Part shown: positions 53,122 through 62,541 of the stretch, piece by piece | Layout of the letters: each line of letters starts with the position of its first letter | Position numbering within the stretch: position 1 is the first letter of the stretch | Assembly: GCF_000626635.1 (NCBI RefSeq) | Contig: NZ_CP007451.1 | Span: forward strand, 1,364,001 to 1,428,000 | Reading direction: 5' to 3' | Length of the DNA: 64,000 nucleotides | DNA from: Draconibacterium orientale | Lineage (GTDB): Bacteria; Bacteroidota; Bacteroidia; Bacteroidales; Prolixibacteraceae | Notes under the pieces: model-generated | What the model saw: the letters and a program-made list of their open reading frames with translations, nothing else | The model's database searches: none | What the model was told of the DNA's origin: nothing | Position numbers and translations under genes: made by a program

Positions 53122-54654
53122 TTAAAATTCGATATCTATTTTGTTCGCCAAATCAAAACCTACCAAAAAGCAAAGATCGGCAACACGTTTTATTTTCTCA
53201 AAATTTATTCGTTCCACCTCATCGCCAACTTTATGATAATCGGCATGGTAACCGGTGGCATAATTCAAAATGGGCACACCGTATTTATGAAAATGGTAAT
53301 GATCGCTGGCCCGCAAGAAACGCTCTTTTGGCAAACTGGAGTCGGGTACTAATCCCAACTCGGCACAGTGTGCTGCATTTATTTCGGCCAACCCGGGCCA
53401 CACATCGTTTGCCAGCGTGTACAGCCCATCAAAGTCTTTTACCTTTTTAGGCGAATCTTTCCACACATCGTCGCGCGGGCCGTCGTAAACACGGCCAACC
53501 ATATCGAGATTTATGGAAGCTACAGTTTTATCCAAAGGGAACACCGGGTGATCGCAATAATAACGCGACCCGAAATGCCCTTTCTCCTCGCAGGTTACCC
53601 ACAGAAAAACAATACTTCGTTTTGGTTTTTCTTTTAAGCTGGCAAAAGCTTCGGCCACCTCCATAATGGCTACAGTTCCGGAACCATTGTCGTCGGCACC
53701 GTTATATACATCGCCATCTTTTCCCACTCCAATATGGTCGTAGTGCGCCATAAACACAATGTATTCGTTTTGTAAAACCGGATCTGATCCTTCAACATAA
53801 GCAACCACATTTTTTGCTTCCAACAATTCAGGTTCGACTCCTGTTTTCAGGCTTAGCGTTTCTGAAACTTCGGTAACTGCTTCTGATCCGGCGGCCACCT
53901 CTTCAAGGTATTTTATGTATTCACCTTTTTTACCCAGTAAAGCATCGGCAACCTTTGGCGTAGCCAGCAAAACGGCGGGCTGCTCAGTAAGGTCGTCAGT
54001 TTTTAGGCTGTACCCCGGACGATTCATCCAACCCTGCAATTGCTTAAAAATTTTATTTTCGGTGTCTTTCGGATTCGTAATCATCAGCATAGCCTTCGGC
54101 TGCTTTTCTATGATGGCATTCATTTTCGCACGCTCTAAGCGGTTTTGCCATTTAAAAGCCTCTTCGCCTGAAAACGATTCAGCATTTCCCTGCGCTACAA
54201 TAACAAGCTTGTCTTCTATATCGAGCGATTCAATATTTTCTCCAAAACCAATAAACAGAACGGACTCTTTATCAAGACTAAAAACGCCGTGACTTTGGTT
54301 AAGTTTTACTAATTCTTCCGACCGGTAAACCGACTTTCCTTTTTTATTCTTTACTTCTATAAAATCATTTTTACTTCGTGTGGTGTGTAAAACTGGTACC
54401 GTTTGAAAATAGTTTTCCACAGCGGGCTTCAATCCAATTTCTGTTGCATAAGCGGCCAGGTAATTCGCCGTAATTTCAAGTCCGTTAACTTCGGTGCCCA
54501 GTTCGCGCCCCTGCAATTCGTCAGAAGCAATAAATGTAAGGTATTCTTTTAAATCAGGAATGTCAATCTTCGCTAATGCTTCGTTCTGTGCATTAGCCGA
54601 AAACAATAATGCCAACAGGCTAAAATAAATTAGTGCAATTTTACGTATTAACAT
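53122..54654 (-). CDS. M28 family peptidase (secreted), paralogue
   Basis: A 510-aa paralogue of the downstream gene: signal peptide about 1-22, HYDHIGVGKDGD, NGADDNGSG, TCEEKGHFGS, LDMVGRV and ATGYHADYHKVGDEV at the expected places. The intermediate PA-like region differs most. The tandem pair suggests duplication with separate peptide preferences. It is first in the minus-strand run; the divergent M48 gene begins 143 bases away. Confidence 0.92.
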   Translation of the reverse strand: MLIRKIALIYFSLLALLFSANAQNEALAKIDIPDLKEYLTFIASDELQGRELGTEVNGLEITANYLAAYATEIGLKPAVENYFQTVPVLHTTRSKNDFIEVKNKKGKSVYRSEELVKLNQSHGVFSLDKESVLFIGFGENIESLDIEDKLVIVAQGNAESFSGEEAFKWQNRLERAKMNAIIEKQPKAMLMITNPKDTENKIFKQLQGWMNRPGYSLKTDDLTEQPAVLLATPKVADALLGKKGEYIKYLEEVAAGSEAVTEVSETLSLKTGVEPELLEAKNVVAYVEGSDPVLQNEYIVFMAHYDHIGVGKDGDVYNGADDNGSGTVAIMEVAEAFASLKEKPKRSIVFLWVTCEEKGHFGSRYYCDHPVFPLDKTVASINLDMVGRVYDGPRDDVWKDSPKKVKDFDGLYTLANDVWPGLAEINAAHCAELGLVPDSSLPKERFLRASDHYHFHKYGVPILNYATGYHADYHKVGDEVERINFEKIKRVADLCFLVGFDLANKIDIEF

Positions 54655-54684
54655 ACGGGTGATTTTAGAAAACGAAGTAAATAT

Positions 54685-54692
54685 TATCTTTG
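54685..54692 (+). promoter_or_regulatory. Promoter -7 element (TATCTTTG) upstream of the M48 gene
   Basis: An exact TAnnTTTG match on the plus strand about 105 bases before the ATG at 54798, so the leader would be long. Confidence 0.45.
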
Positions 54693-54797
54693 TGTTAGAG
54701 CGAATTTAGCAATTAAAGCCCATACAGTCAAGCCGCAAATTACAATTTGACGCGAATAAATGTGAATTCTTAACCATACTTCAAAAATTCGAGAAAT

Positions 54798-56264
54798 ATG
54801 AAAACAATCAAAACATTTTCAGTAATTCTTTTAACCGTTTCGTTAGTACTGCTCATACCGTCATGCGCCATTAATCCGGTTACCGGACAGCGACAGTTGA
54901 TGTTTATGTCGGAAGAGCAGGAAGTTGCCCTTGGTGCGCAGTACGACCCAACAGTAATATCAACTTTTGGGCTGTATGAAGATGAAGCACTGCTGAATTT
55001 TATTACAGAAAAGGGAACCGAAATGGGAAAAATTTCGCATCGCCCCAACCTGCAATACCACTTCAGGCTGTTGGATTCGCCGGTGGTAAATGCTTTTGCT
55101 GTGCCGGGCGGATACATTTATTTAACCCGCGGAATTTTAGCCCAGTTTAACAACGAAGCGGAACTAATGGGTGTTTTAGGGCACGAAATGGGACACGTTA
55201 CCGCACGCCACACAGCGCAGCAACAAACGCGGCAGCAACTCAGCCAGGTTGCGCTTGCCGCCGGAATGATAGCTGTTCCGGAAGTGGCACAATTTGCTAA
55301 CGAAGCAGCTGCTGCAATGGAACTTCTATTTTTAAGTTTTAGCCGTGCCAACGAACGAGAAGCCGACCGTTTGGGGGTTGAATATTCATCGAAGATTGGC
55401 TACGATGCACACAAAATGGCCGATTTTTTCGAAGTGCTGAATAAAATGCAAATGGCAAGCAGCCACCAGGGTGTTCCCACCTGGATGTCAACACACCCCG
55501 ATCCGGGTCAGCGGAATATAGCGGTAAACCAAACAACCGAAGAGTGGCAGGCAAACCTGCCGGCACAATCGTACGCCATTAATACCAACGAATATCTCGA
55601 GATGATCAACGGGATTGTATATGGCGAAAATCCGCGTCATGGATTTGTTGAGAACAGTATGTTCTATCACCCCGACCTGGCCTTTCAATTCCCGGTACCC
55701 AAAAACTGGACACTGATAAATTCTCCGCTTCAGGTGCAACTCGTTCCTGAAGACAAGAATGCTGCTATGCTCTTTGAACTGTCGCAGCAAAAAGGTGCCG
55801 ATGCCGTTGCCCAGAAAACAATTTCCGACTTAAAACTTACATTAATCGATAAAAGCAATGTTAGCCTGAATGGTTTAAATGCAGTGGCTACCGTTTCGCA
55901 ACAAGTTTCGCAAAACAATGCCGGACAGGAACAGACAGTAAAAGTGCTGTCGTATTTTATTGAAAAAGATGCGACCGTTTATACCTTCCACGGCCTTTGT
56001 TTAGATGAAAATTTCAGCACTTATAAACCAGCGTTTGAGTCAACCATGAAAAACTTTGCGCGACTTACCGATGTTTCAAAACTTACGATTCAACCCGACC
56101 GGATTAAAGTAATTTCAATTAATAGTGCATCGGTTTCGTTAAAAGATGCCTTTGATTATTACAAAGTTCCGCAAGATAAATTTGAAGAAATGGCGTTACT
56201 AAACAACCGGGCACTGACTGACGAGCTGAAAAGAGGAGACAGAATAAAAATTTTAAGTAAATAA
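54798..56264 (+). CDS. M48 family metalloprotease, lipoprotein
   Basis: A 488-aa lipoprotein (SC23 in LIPSCAINPVTGQRQ) with an M48 (BepA/LoiP-like) domain: VLGHEMGHVTARH with zinc-binding H129, E130, H133, then NEREADRLGVEYSS supplying the third ligand. About 280-488 is a C-terminal region with a LysM-like end (SLKDAFDYYKVPQDKFEEMA and DRIKILSK). Such proteases tend outer membrane proteins in the periplasm. The small secreted protein gene follows in 25 bases, likely in one transcript. Confidence 0.92.
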   Translation: MKTIKTFSVILLTVSLVLLIPSCAINPVTGQRQLMFMSEEQEVALGAQYDPTVISTFGLYEDEALLNFITEKGTEMGKISHRPNLQYHFRLLDSPVVNAFAVPGGYIYLTRGILAQFNNEAELMGVLGHEMGHVTARHTAQQQTRQQLSQVALAAGMIAVPEVAQFANEAAAAMELLFLSFSRANEREADRLGVEYSSKIGYDAHKMADFFEVLNKMQMASSHQGVPTWMSTHPDPGQRNIAVNQTTEEWQANLPAQSYAINTNEYLEMINGIVYGENPRHGFVENSMFYHPDLAFQFPVPKNWTLINSPLQVQLVPEDKNAAMLFELSQQKGADAVAQKTISDLKLTLIDKSNVSLNGLNAVATVSQQVSQNNAGQEQTVKVLSYFIEKDATVYTFHGLCLDENFSTYKPAFESTMKNFARLTDVSKLTIQPDRIKVISINSASVSLKDAFDYYKVPQDKFEEMALLNNRALTDELKRGDRIKILSK

Positions 56265-56289
56265 TTACACAAACAGAAAACTTTAAAAC

Positions 56290-56760
56290 ATGAAAAAGAG
56301 ATTACAAAAAATTGTACTGACAGTGGTGTTGGCTTTTGCCGGAATGTTCATTGGAAATGCCCAGGAACTTGGGGTGCGTTTTGGCGATGTGTCGGCCGGA
56401 AACATTGCCATTGACGGAATTTTCTCGACAGGAGATTTTAACCGCCTGCATGCCGACTTATCGTTTGGCGACGGTGTTGCAGCCGACCTGCTTTGGGATT
56501 TCCTGTACCGCCCTTTGGCCGACGAAGCTTTTAACTGGTACATGGGCGTAGGGCCTTACCTGGCCATTGTAGATGAAGATTCTTATGATGACGACACCGA
56601 TTTTAACCTGGGTGCTGCGTTTGAAATCGGGCTCGAGTACCGCTTTGTAAATATCCCGGTCGCCCTTGGGCTTGACTACCGCCCATCATTGGAGGTTCTC
56701 GACGAAACCAGCTTGCACTGGGGAGGTTTTGGACTAAATGTGCGTTACGTGTTTGAATAA
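56290..56760 (+). CDS. Small secreted protein, outer-membrane barrel-like
   Basis: A 156-aa protein with signal peptide (about 1-24, ending GNAQE). It alternates hydrophobic and polar residues in short strands ending in VRYVFE, a terminal aromatic residue pattern typical of small beta-barrels. No family is recognised. It lies 25 bases after the M48 gene and before a terminator. Confidence 0.7.
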   Translation: MKKRLQKIVLTVVLAFAGMFIGNAQELGVRFGDVSAGNIAIDGIFSTGDFNRLHADLSFGDGVAADLLWDFLYRPLADEAFNWYMGVGPYLAIVDEDSYDDDTDFNLGAAFEIGLEYRFVNIPVALGLDYRPSLEVLDETSLHWGGFGLNVRYVFE

Positions 56761-56782
56761 ACGATGAATAAAATACAAAACA

Positions 56783-56811
56783 AAAAAGCGTGCCTTTGGC
56801 GCGCTTTTTTT
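56783..56811 (+). terminator. Terminator after the M48 operon
   Basis: AAGCGTGCC pairs with GGCGCGCTT (one wobble) around TTT, with A6 before and T7 after, also usable by the convergent GH5 gene. Confidence 0.8.
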
Positions 56812-56828
56812 CTGCAATATTCTATAAA

Positions 56829-58082
56829 TTAAGGCTCCATAGCCATGGCCCGGATATACCCTTCATTAATTGTACATTTCGCCAGTTTCAGGTTCGCAAT
56901 GTATTCCATCATCACTCTTTTAACCTGCTCCTGATTCGGGCGATTTGCCTGCACTGCCTCATACGTTTCGCGCGGGCCTTCGGCAAAATCAACAATTACA
57001 TCCCAGTTTTCGGGAGTTGGAATGGTGACCATACAACGTGGGCTGCCCATTTTTTTATACGGCCAGTAATGGTAACCGATGTTGTTTTTGATCATCAGGC
57101 GGGTCCAGGCGGCAATCCACTCATCGGTATTCTCTCCGGTTTCGCCCATGTAAATTGGCAGGTTCACCGAGTCGCGGAAATTCACAAAATCCTGGATATT
57201 AGCTTGCAAGGTATCGCACCAGTATCGGTGACAGGTGTACATCATTTTATCATCGAACTTCGAATCGGTAAAAACTTTAAAATTACCATTCCATTGTGCG
57301 CCGCCCAGCAAAACAATATGGTTGTTATCCACCTCGCGAATGGCTTTAACCGCTTTCATATATAATGGCTCCAGCTGCTTGTTCAACATTTCCTCGTCTT
57401 CCGGGAAATAGGTGGCGATGGGTTCGTTCAGCAAATCGTAGCCCAAAATTATTGGTTCGTTTTTATACCGGTCGGCAATTTTTCGCCAAATCTCCACAAA
57501 CAAATCCTGACTCTCTTCGCTCACCATCAACCAGGGGTAACCGTAACTATCGTCGATGTTGGCACCCGTTTGTCCGCCGGGGGCATCGTGCATATCCAGA
57601 ATAATGTACAAGTCCGATTCGCGGCACCACTCCACCAAACTGTCGATACGCGCAAATCCATCCTGGTTGGAATAAAGCCCCATGTAATCTTCATCGGTAA
57701 ACAGTTTATAATGAAACGGCAAACGAATAGAATTTACGCCGGTGCTCTTAATATAGCGAATGTCCTCGCGGGTGATGTAATTATCCTTGAATTGTTTCCA
57801 GAACTGGTTGGTAAAATCGGGTCCAACCATTTCGCGAAACATTTCGTCGATAAGCCGTGCCGAACTCGTTTTTTGAAACTTGAACATGTAACCTTCGGGA
57901 TTCAACCAGTTCCCCAGGTTTATTCCCTGGATAAAGAATTTTTCGCCGTTGGGGGCAATCAGATCCGGTCCGTTGATGGTAATAAATTCAGGCTCCGTAT
58001 TACTTACCGGTGTAGTTTTACAGGAATAAAAAGCAGCTGCCAGTACTGCCAGCAAAATGATCAGGCCAGATAGTTTTTTCAT
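56829..58082 (-). CDS. GH5-family (cellulase-like) lipoprotein
   Basis: A 417-aa lipoprotein (MKKLSGLIIL start, lipidated C21) with a (beta/alpha)8 GH5 barrel: GINLGNWLNPEGY, VNSIRLPFHY, ILDMHDAPGGQ, acid/base E220 in DLLNEP and nucleophile E314 in YMGETGENTDEW. It cuts beta-glucans or mannans at the cell surface. An in-frame ATG 25 codons upstream (58157) gives a poor start before the signal. The convergent M48 operon terminates between them; the metallophosphoesterase gene lies upstream on the same strand. Confidence 0.9.
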   Translation of the reverse strand: MKKLSGLIILLAVLAAAFYSCKTTPVSNTEPEFITINGPDLIAPNGEKFFIQGINLGNWLNPEGYMFKFQKTSSARLIDEMFREMVGPDFTNQFWKQFKDNYITREDIRYIKSTGVNSIRLPFHYKLFTDEDYMGLYSNQDGFARIDSLVEWCRESDLYIILDMHDAPGGQTGANIDDSYGYPWLMVSEESQDLFVEIWRKIADRYKNEPIILGYDLLNEPIATYFPEDEEMLNKQLEPLYMKAVKAIREVDNNHIVLLGGAQWNGNFKVFTDSKFDDKMMYTCHRYWCDTLQANIQDFVNFRDSVNLPIYMGETGENTDEWIAAWTRLMIKNNIGYHYWPYKKMGSPRCMVTIPTPENWDVIVDFAEGPRETYEAVQANRPNQEQVKRVMMEYIANLKLAKCTINEGYIRAMAMEP

Positions 58083-58171
58083 ATGGTTTATATTAGTTAT
58101 TTTCTGAAAATACGAACAATCTCCGCATACGAGAGAAAGACGCTGGTCTTTAGTCACAAAAATGTTAAGTA

Positions 58172-59341
58172 TTAAAAGGTTAGTTTCTCCAATGTTTCTC
58201 CACCGGTGTTTTTTCTGGAAATTGATAAACTGTTTTCATCGGCCACCACTTCCAGTGCGGTGTTATGTTCGTTAATGATAATTGGGAAATCGTACAATCC
58301 CTGCTCCGGTTTCAAATATTCGTAGCGATGCAAATGCCCGCACAACATGGCCGTTATGCCCTGTCCGTTTAACACCGGTAAAAACTTATTCCGTATGTCG
58401 GTTGGCCCGTGCCAGGTTGATCCTGCCGGAGGAATATGAATCAACACCATTTTGTATTTTGCAGTTTTAAAATCGTCGGTTTCAATCAATTCTTTCAGCC
58501 ATTGTTGCTGCTGGCTGCGGTAAGCATCAAATTGTGCCAGTCCCGAATATTCGATGTCCGAATCCGGTTTATCCTCGCCTCCGTCGAGCACAATAAAATA
58601 TACCGGCCCCTGACGAAACGAATAGTATAGTTTTCCGGTATTCGTTGGGTAATACTCCGGAAAATTAACACTAAACTTTCCGCGTGTTTCATGATTTCCA
58701 CGGCAATAATAAACAGGCACTTCGCCGGCAAACATCGATACCGCGTCGTCCATAAAACCACTGAAGAACTGGGTTTCATCGTTCATCGACGAAACCATAT
58801 CGCCATTAAAAAATACAAGATCGGTTTTTCCGTAGGTTACATTTCCTGCAAGATTTTTTAAATCTTCAACCCGGCTGTGAATATCGTTTAACATCAGAAA
58901 CGAAACCGACTTTTTGTCTTTATCGAGTGTTGAAAAACGCAAAGGCTTTTTAGAATAGACATTCGACGATGCAACGTTGCCGTACAACACGCGGTGCCCT
59001 TCGTAACTTAGCACCGCCTTCGAAAAAATGCGATAACGGTATTCCGTTCCTTTTTTCAGGCCCTGAATTTTTATTTTGTGGAGGGTTCCCACCACCCGGT
59101 TTCCATTTGCAGTCTGGTAATACCTGGGGCGTTCGCTGGCATAGAAACTATCATCGCCCGCCGGGGCCACTTCAATCCACGAAACGGCGTTGCTGTCGGT
59201 GGTCCAAACAATGGTTGCTTCATTTTCCCCTAGCGCCTGAATATACGGCCCATGCGTAATTTGTACTTCTTGTGCGTATGCTGCATGTGAAAAAATGAAA
59301 AGGATAAAAGAGAGAAGCGTGAATAGTAGTGCTCTGTTCAT
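58172..59341 (-). CDS. Secreted metallophosphoesterase with fibronectin-like N-terminus
   Basis: A 389-aa protein with signal peptide (about 1-23, ending AYAQE), a fibronectin-III-like domain (about 24-140, as in purple acid phosphatases) and a metallophosphoesterase domain with motifs LNDIHSR, FFNGDMVSS, YCRGNHETRG, VLIHIPP and CGHLHRYEY. It hydrolyses phosphoesters outside the cytoplasm. It is upstream of GH5 on the same strand and near PiT phosphate transporters, so a role in phosphate scavenging is possible. Confidence 0.9.
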   Translation of the reverse strand: MNRALLFTLLSFILFIFSHAAYAQEVQITHGPYIQALGENEATIVWTTDSNAVSWIEVAPAGDDSFYASERPRYYQTANGNRVVGTLHKIKIQGLKKGTEYRYRIFSKAVLSYEGHRVLYGNVASSNVYSKKPLRFSTLDKDKKSVSFLMLNDIHSRVEDLKNLAGNVTYGKTDLVFFNGDMVSSMNDETQFFSGFMDDAVSMFAGEVPVYYCRGNHETRGKFSVNFPEYYPTNTGKLYYSFRQGPVYFIVLDGGEDKPDSDIEYSGLAQFDAYRSQQQQWLKELIETDDFKTAKYKMVLIHIPPAGSTWHGPTDIRNKFLPVLNGQGITAMLCGHLHRYEYLKPEQGLYDFPIIINEHNTALEVVADENSLSISRKNTGGETLEKLTF

Positions 59342-59753
59342 GATTTTTTTAGGTTATGCTTTAAACTGAAATCCTCTCATCGGTACGATTTGGATTCAAT
59401 CAAGCTTAGTTGGTAAAAACAGCAGTGAATTTAGCAAAAAGTGTTAAAAGAAAAAGCATCAGCAAGGCAATCTCCGGCAGGATGAAGTTGGATCACATGA
59501 AATTTCTGGTGGAGCATAAATTATTTTCATTTTTACTTTTTAACGATAAAGGAACTTATAAGGAAGTCAATATATGGAATTAATAGGGCTTCATAACTCT
59601 TTTTACCCTTTTGTTCCCGACGTAAAGTACGGGATTTGGCAAGCTCAACTGTCGACATTTTCCCTCAAAAAGGGAAAACGGCGTTTATGCAGAGCTAAGA
59701 GCTAAATTGGACAGGGATGTCAGCTTTTTGAAAAGATGACACTGAAGGAACGC

Positions 59754-59798
59754 GATACAATCGCGCACCAGCGGGGGATACAATCGCGCACCAGCGGG
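59754..59798. repeat. Two direct copies of a 22-bp GC-rich unit
   Basis: GATACAATCGCGCACCAGCG plus GG occurs at 59754-59775 and 59777-59798, one G apart. No further copy is visible in the window. Confidence 0.75.
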
Positions 59799-59808
59799 AT
59801 TGTCGTCA

Positions 59809-59840
59809 AAAAAAAAAGAGGAGACTTGCGGTCTCCTCTT
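59809..59840 (-). terminator. Terminator after the first PiT gene
   Basis: On the minus strand AAGAGGAGAC pairs with GTCTCCTCTT around CGCAA, then a run of 12 T; it begins 24 bases after the stop at 59864. The other strand also has a T-run (shorter). Confidence 0.88.
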
Positions 59841-59863
59841 TTCTTTCTATATGTTTACTATTT

Positions 59864-62125
59864 CTAGCTTCTTGTATGTGTAATAAAATCGCGCTCCGAT
59901 TTTACCAGGTTAATCGAATGAAGCAACAGGTTTTCCAATTCGGTATGTATTTTAAAGTACAATTGCGAATTGCGCGTATTCACCAATTGTTGTTTTACAC
60001 GTTTAAATTGTTGTTTCTCATTTTTCCGTAACAGTTCTATCACCAGGTCTATTTCATCAATCAGTACATCAATAGCCTCGAAGCGTTGCTCTTTAACCAT
60101 TTTCGAAATCTTTTTCAGAACAGTAGTCACACTGGCAATTGTAGCCATTAATTCTATCGACTGCTCTTCAGTAAACGGTTTGTGATTGTTTTCCACATGC
60201 TTTATCATCGGGCTCAGCATATAGTGTACTGCATGCGCCATTTCGCGTTTGTGCTCAATCATCTGCACGTAATAGTGTGTTGTTTCTGCCGAGTTATCCA
60301 TTAATTTCTCAGCAATTTTAAACACCTTATCCTTATTCTTTTTAGCCTTCTTCGAAAGAACTTTGCACGCCTCTTCAGCTTTACGCAAGCCACTTCTGTC
60401 TTCGGTTAAAAAGCTTTGCATTCCAATTTCAAGTATATCAGTGGTATTGTCAAGTCCTTTCAGAATTTGTTTGGCACTTTTTGCAATAATAACTTCTGTT
60501 TCATCTTCTTCTTTAATATTATCTTCTTCTTCGGCCACTTTTGCCTGCGCACGTTTACGGAAAAGAATCTGCGTTCTGATAACCATAAATAGGGCAACAG
60601 CAACAAATACAAAGATCATAAATTTCCCGCTCAGCGAAATAATCATAGCGATTAACCCGGCTACCGAGAAGGCGATTAATGCGGTTAAAAACCAGCCTCC
60701 AATTACGGCAAACACCCCCGAGATACGATAAACGGCGCTGTCGCGATCCCATGCACGGTCGGATAACGAAGTTCCCATTGCCACCATAAAAGTTACGTAA
60801 GTGGTAGAGAGTGGCAATTTTAACGACGTACCAAGTGCAATAAGAATACTGGCCACCACCAGGTTTACCGAAGCGCGAATTTTATCGAATGCCGGCGCCT
60901 CTTCATCGTCTTTGTAATATGAGAATTTTTCGAAACGCGATTTTAGCGTATTACTAACCGCCGGCGGCAAAGTATTCTGAACTTTTTTATTGAAGTTTGT
61001 AAATCCGCGCACCATAACACGTGCTGCCAACGACGATCCGAAACGCTCGTCGCCTGCATCCTGACGGCTAAGGTTTAATTCGGTTTCGGTAACGGCACGC
61101 GCCTTTTTCGACATGATTAAGGTAATAACCATAACCAGTCCTGAAACAATAAGCATATAGACTGGCGTGCTGCTTTTTCCGGCCAGATTTGCCATCGAAA
61201 ACTGTTCGGCAGGCATTCCCGAGGCCATCCAATCCTGAAACGATTTAAATCCGGCTACCGGCACGCCAATAAAGTTTACAAGGTCGTTGCCCGCAAAAGC
61301 CATGGCCAGCGCAAAAGTTCCAACCATTACCACAACCTTCAGAATTTTAATATTGAATATCCATTTCAGCAACTGAATAAATACTACCCAAAAACCAAAA
61401 CTAACCAACAATATCAATGCAACATTGTGATTAAAATAATCTTGCAGGGTTTCTCCCGATGCCAGCTCAACCCCGGCATACGACGAGCCTTTCATTCCTT
61501 TAATAACAATAAAATAGGTGATTGCCGTAATAGCAAGGCCACCAAAAATAGAACCCAAATATTTCATTGGCCCCCGGTAGCGGAATGAAAAGATAAACCG
61601 CGTAATGTACATAACCAGGGCACCAACCGTAAAGGCAATAAAAACCGACAGGAGAATACCTGTTATAATTGCCAGTGCTTTACTTGAGTTGATGTAATTC
61701 GATAATTCGGCGGCTACCGAAAGTCCCATTCCCTTGATTTTAACCGCGGCAACTGCCACTGCCGAGCCAAGCAACTCAAAAACAATACTTACCGTAGTTG
61801 ATGTTGGCATCCCAAAGGTGTTAAACAAATCGAGAAGAATTACATCGGTGATCATTACGGCCAGGAATATGACCATGATTTCGGCAAAATAAAACTGATC
61901 GGGATGAAAAATCCCCTTTCGGGCAACTTCCATCATTCCGTTCGAGAAAGTGGCTCCAACCAGTACTCCAATACTGGCCATAAGAAAGATAACCCACTTA
62001 GGAGCAGCTTTCGATCCAATTGCAGAATTTAAAAAGTTAACTGCATCGTTACTTACTCCTACAATCAAATCGGAGATTGCCAAAGCAAAAAGAACGACCA
62101 CCAGAATTAAATAAAAATTTTCCAT
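59864..62125 (-). CDS. pitA: Inorganic phosphate transporter (PiT family) with PhoU-like tail
   Basis: A 753-aa membrane protein. Two PiT repeats with about 12 helices carry the ProDom-like motifs GVSNDAVNFLNSAIGSKAAPK and FAGNDLVNFIGVPVAG; a long middle cytosolic stretch (about 350-430) separates them. The end of the second repeat is followed by a cytosolic helical region (about 540-753; SAKQILKGLDNTTDILEI and HKREMAHAVHYMLSPMI) resembling PhoU, a negative regulator of phosphate uptake. It imports phosphate with protons. An almost identical gene lies next to it on the same strand; an 11-bp PHO-box-like repeat precedes it. Confidence 0.94.
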   Translation of the reverse strand: MENFYLILVVVLFALAISDLIVGVSNDAVNFLNSAIGSKAAPKWVIFLMASIGVLVGATFSNGMMEVARKGIFHPDQFYFAEIMVIFLAVMITDVILLDLFNTFGMPTSTTVSIVFELLGSAVAVAAVKIKGMGLSVAAELSNYINSSKALAIITGILLSVFIAFTVGALVMYITRFIFSFRYRGPMKYLGSIFGGLAITAITYFIVIKGMKGSSYAGVELASGETLQDYFNHNVALILLVSFGFWVVFIQLLKWIFNIKILKVVVMVGTFALAMAFAGNDLVNFIGVPVAGFKSFQDWMASGMPAEQFSMANLAGKSSTPVYMLIVSGLVMVITLIMSKKARAVTETELNLSRQDAGDERFGSSLAARVMVRGFTNFNKKVQNTLPPAVSNTLKSRFEKFSYYKDDEEAPAFDKIRASVNLVVASILIALGTSLKLPLSTTYVTFMVAMGTSLSDRAWDRDSAVYRISGVFAVIGGWFLTALIAFSVAGLIAMIISLSGKFMIFVFVAVALFMVIRTQILFRKRAQAKVAEEEDNIKEEDETEVIIAKSAKQILKGLDNTTDILEIGMQSFLTEDRSGLRKAEEACKVLSKKAKKNKDKVFKIAEKLMDNSAETTHYYVQMIEHKREMAHAVHYMLSPMIKHVENNHKPFTEEQSIELMATIASVTTVLKKISKMVKEQRFEAIDVLIDEIDLVIELLRKNEKQQFKRVKQQLVNTRNSQLYFKIHTELENLLLHSINLVKSERDFITHTRS

Positions 62126-62222
62126 TTATTCGTTTTTAATTATGCTGTCAGATTAATTGTCAATCTATACCTTTAATCATTTTGTAATCGCCGGCAAAGG
62201 TGTTTCAAAAACCAATTAGTTT

Positions 62223-62255
62223 TGTTACAATTCGATTACATTTTGATTACATTTT
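62223..62255 (-). promoter_or_regulatory. PHO-box-like triple 11-bp direct repeat
   Basis: GATTACATTTT occurs twice exactly (62234-62244 and 62245-62255), preceded by a related unit TGTTACAATTC (62223-62233). Read on the minus strand, the transporter direction, it is TGTAAT repeated in 11-bp steps, much like the PhoB half-site TGTCAT. It lies about 98 bases before the PiT start. Confidence 0.65.
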
Positions 62256-62493
62256 CGCCTCTAACGTGCAATATATGAATAAACCATGTTCGATTTCAAA
62301 TTACGAAAAATAAAACATTCATGAATCCCGGGAATCACCAACAGGGCTGAAAGGATATCAATATTGTTTCACGCAAAGAAAAGAAGAAGCTCAAAATTCG
62401 CAAAGGCATAGAATCTGTTTTGCGTACTTTGCGAAAACTTAGTGATCTACTCTGCGTGAACTTTTTTTGTTTTTACCAAAGTGACTTTCATAA

Positions 62494-62521
62494 AAAAGCC
62501 GGAAAATTTATTCCGGCTTTT
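62494..62521 (-). terminator. Terminator after the second PiT gene
   Basis: AAAAGCCGGAA pairs with TTCCGGCTTTT (perfect 11 bp, 6-nt loop), with a T6 run on the minus strand, 20 bases past the stop. Confidence 0.88.
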
Positions 62522-62541
62522 AAAATACTATGTATTGATTT

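Larger units (their letters stand above)
59342..59863. other. Interval between metallophosphoesterase and phosphate transporter genes
   Basis: The 522 bases hold no gene that I recognise. They contain a small hairpin (TTTTCCCT with AGGGAAAA, 59658-59678), a 22-bp direct repeat (59754-59798) and the terminator of the PiT gene (59809-59840). The metallophosphoesterase promoter should lie at its left end, but no clear -7 element was seen. Confidence 0.45.
62126..62541. other. Regulatory interval between the two phosphate transporter genes
   Basis: These 416 bases contain the PHO-box-like repeats (62223-62255), a repeated CGCAAAG/TTTGCG stretch (about 62370-62461) of the dispersed kind seen elsewhere in Bacteroidota, and the terminator of the second PiT gene (62494-62521). 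Confidence 0.6.
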
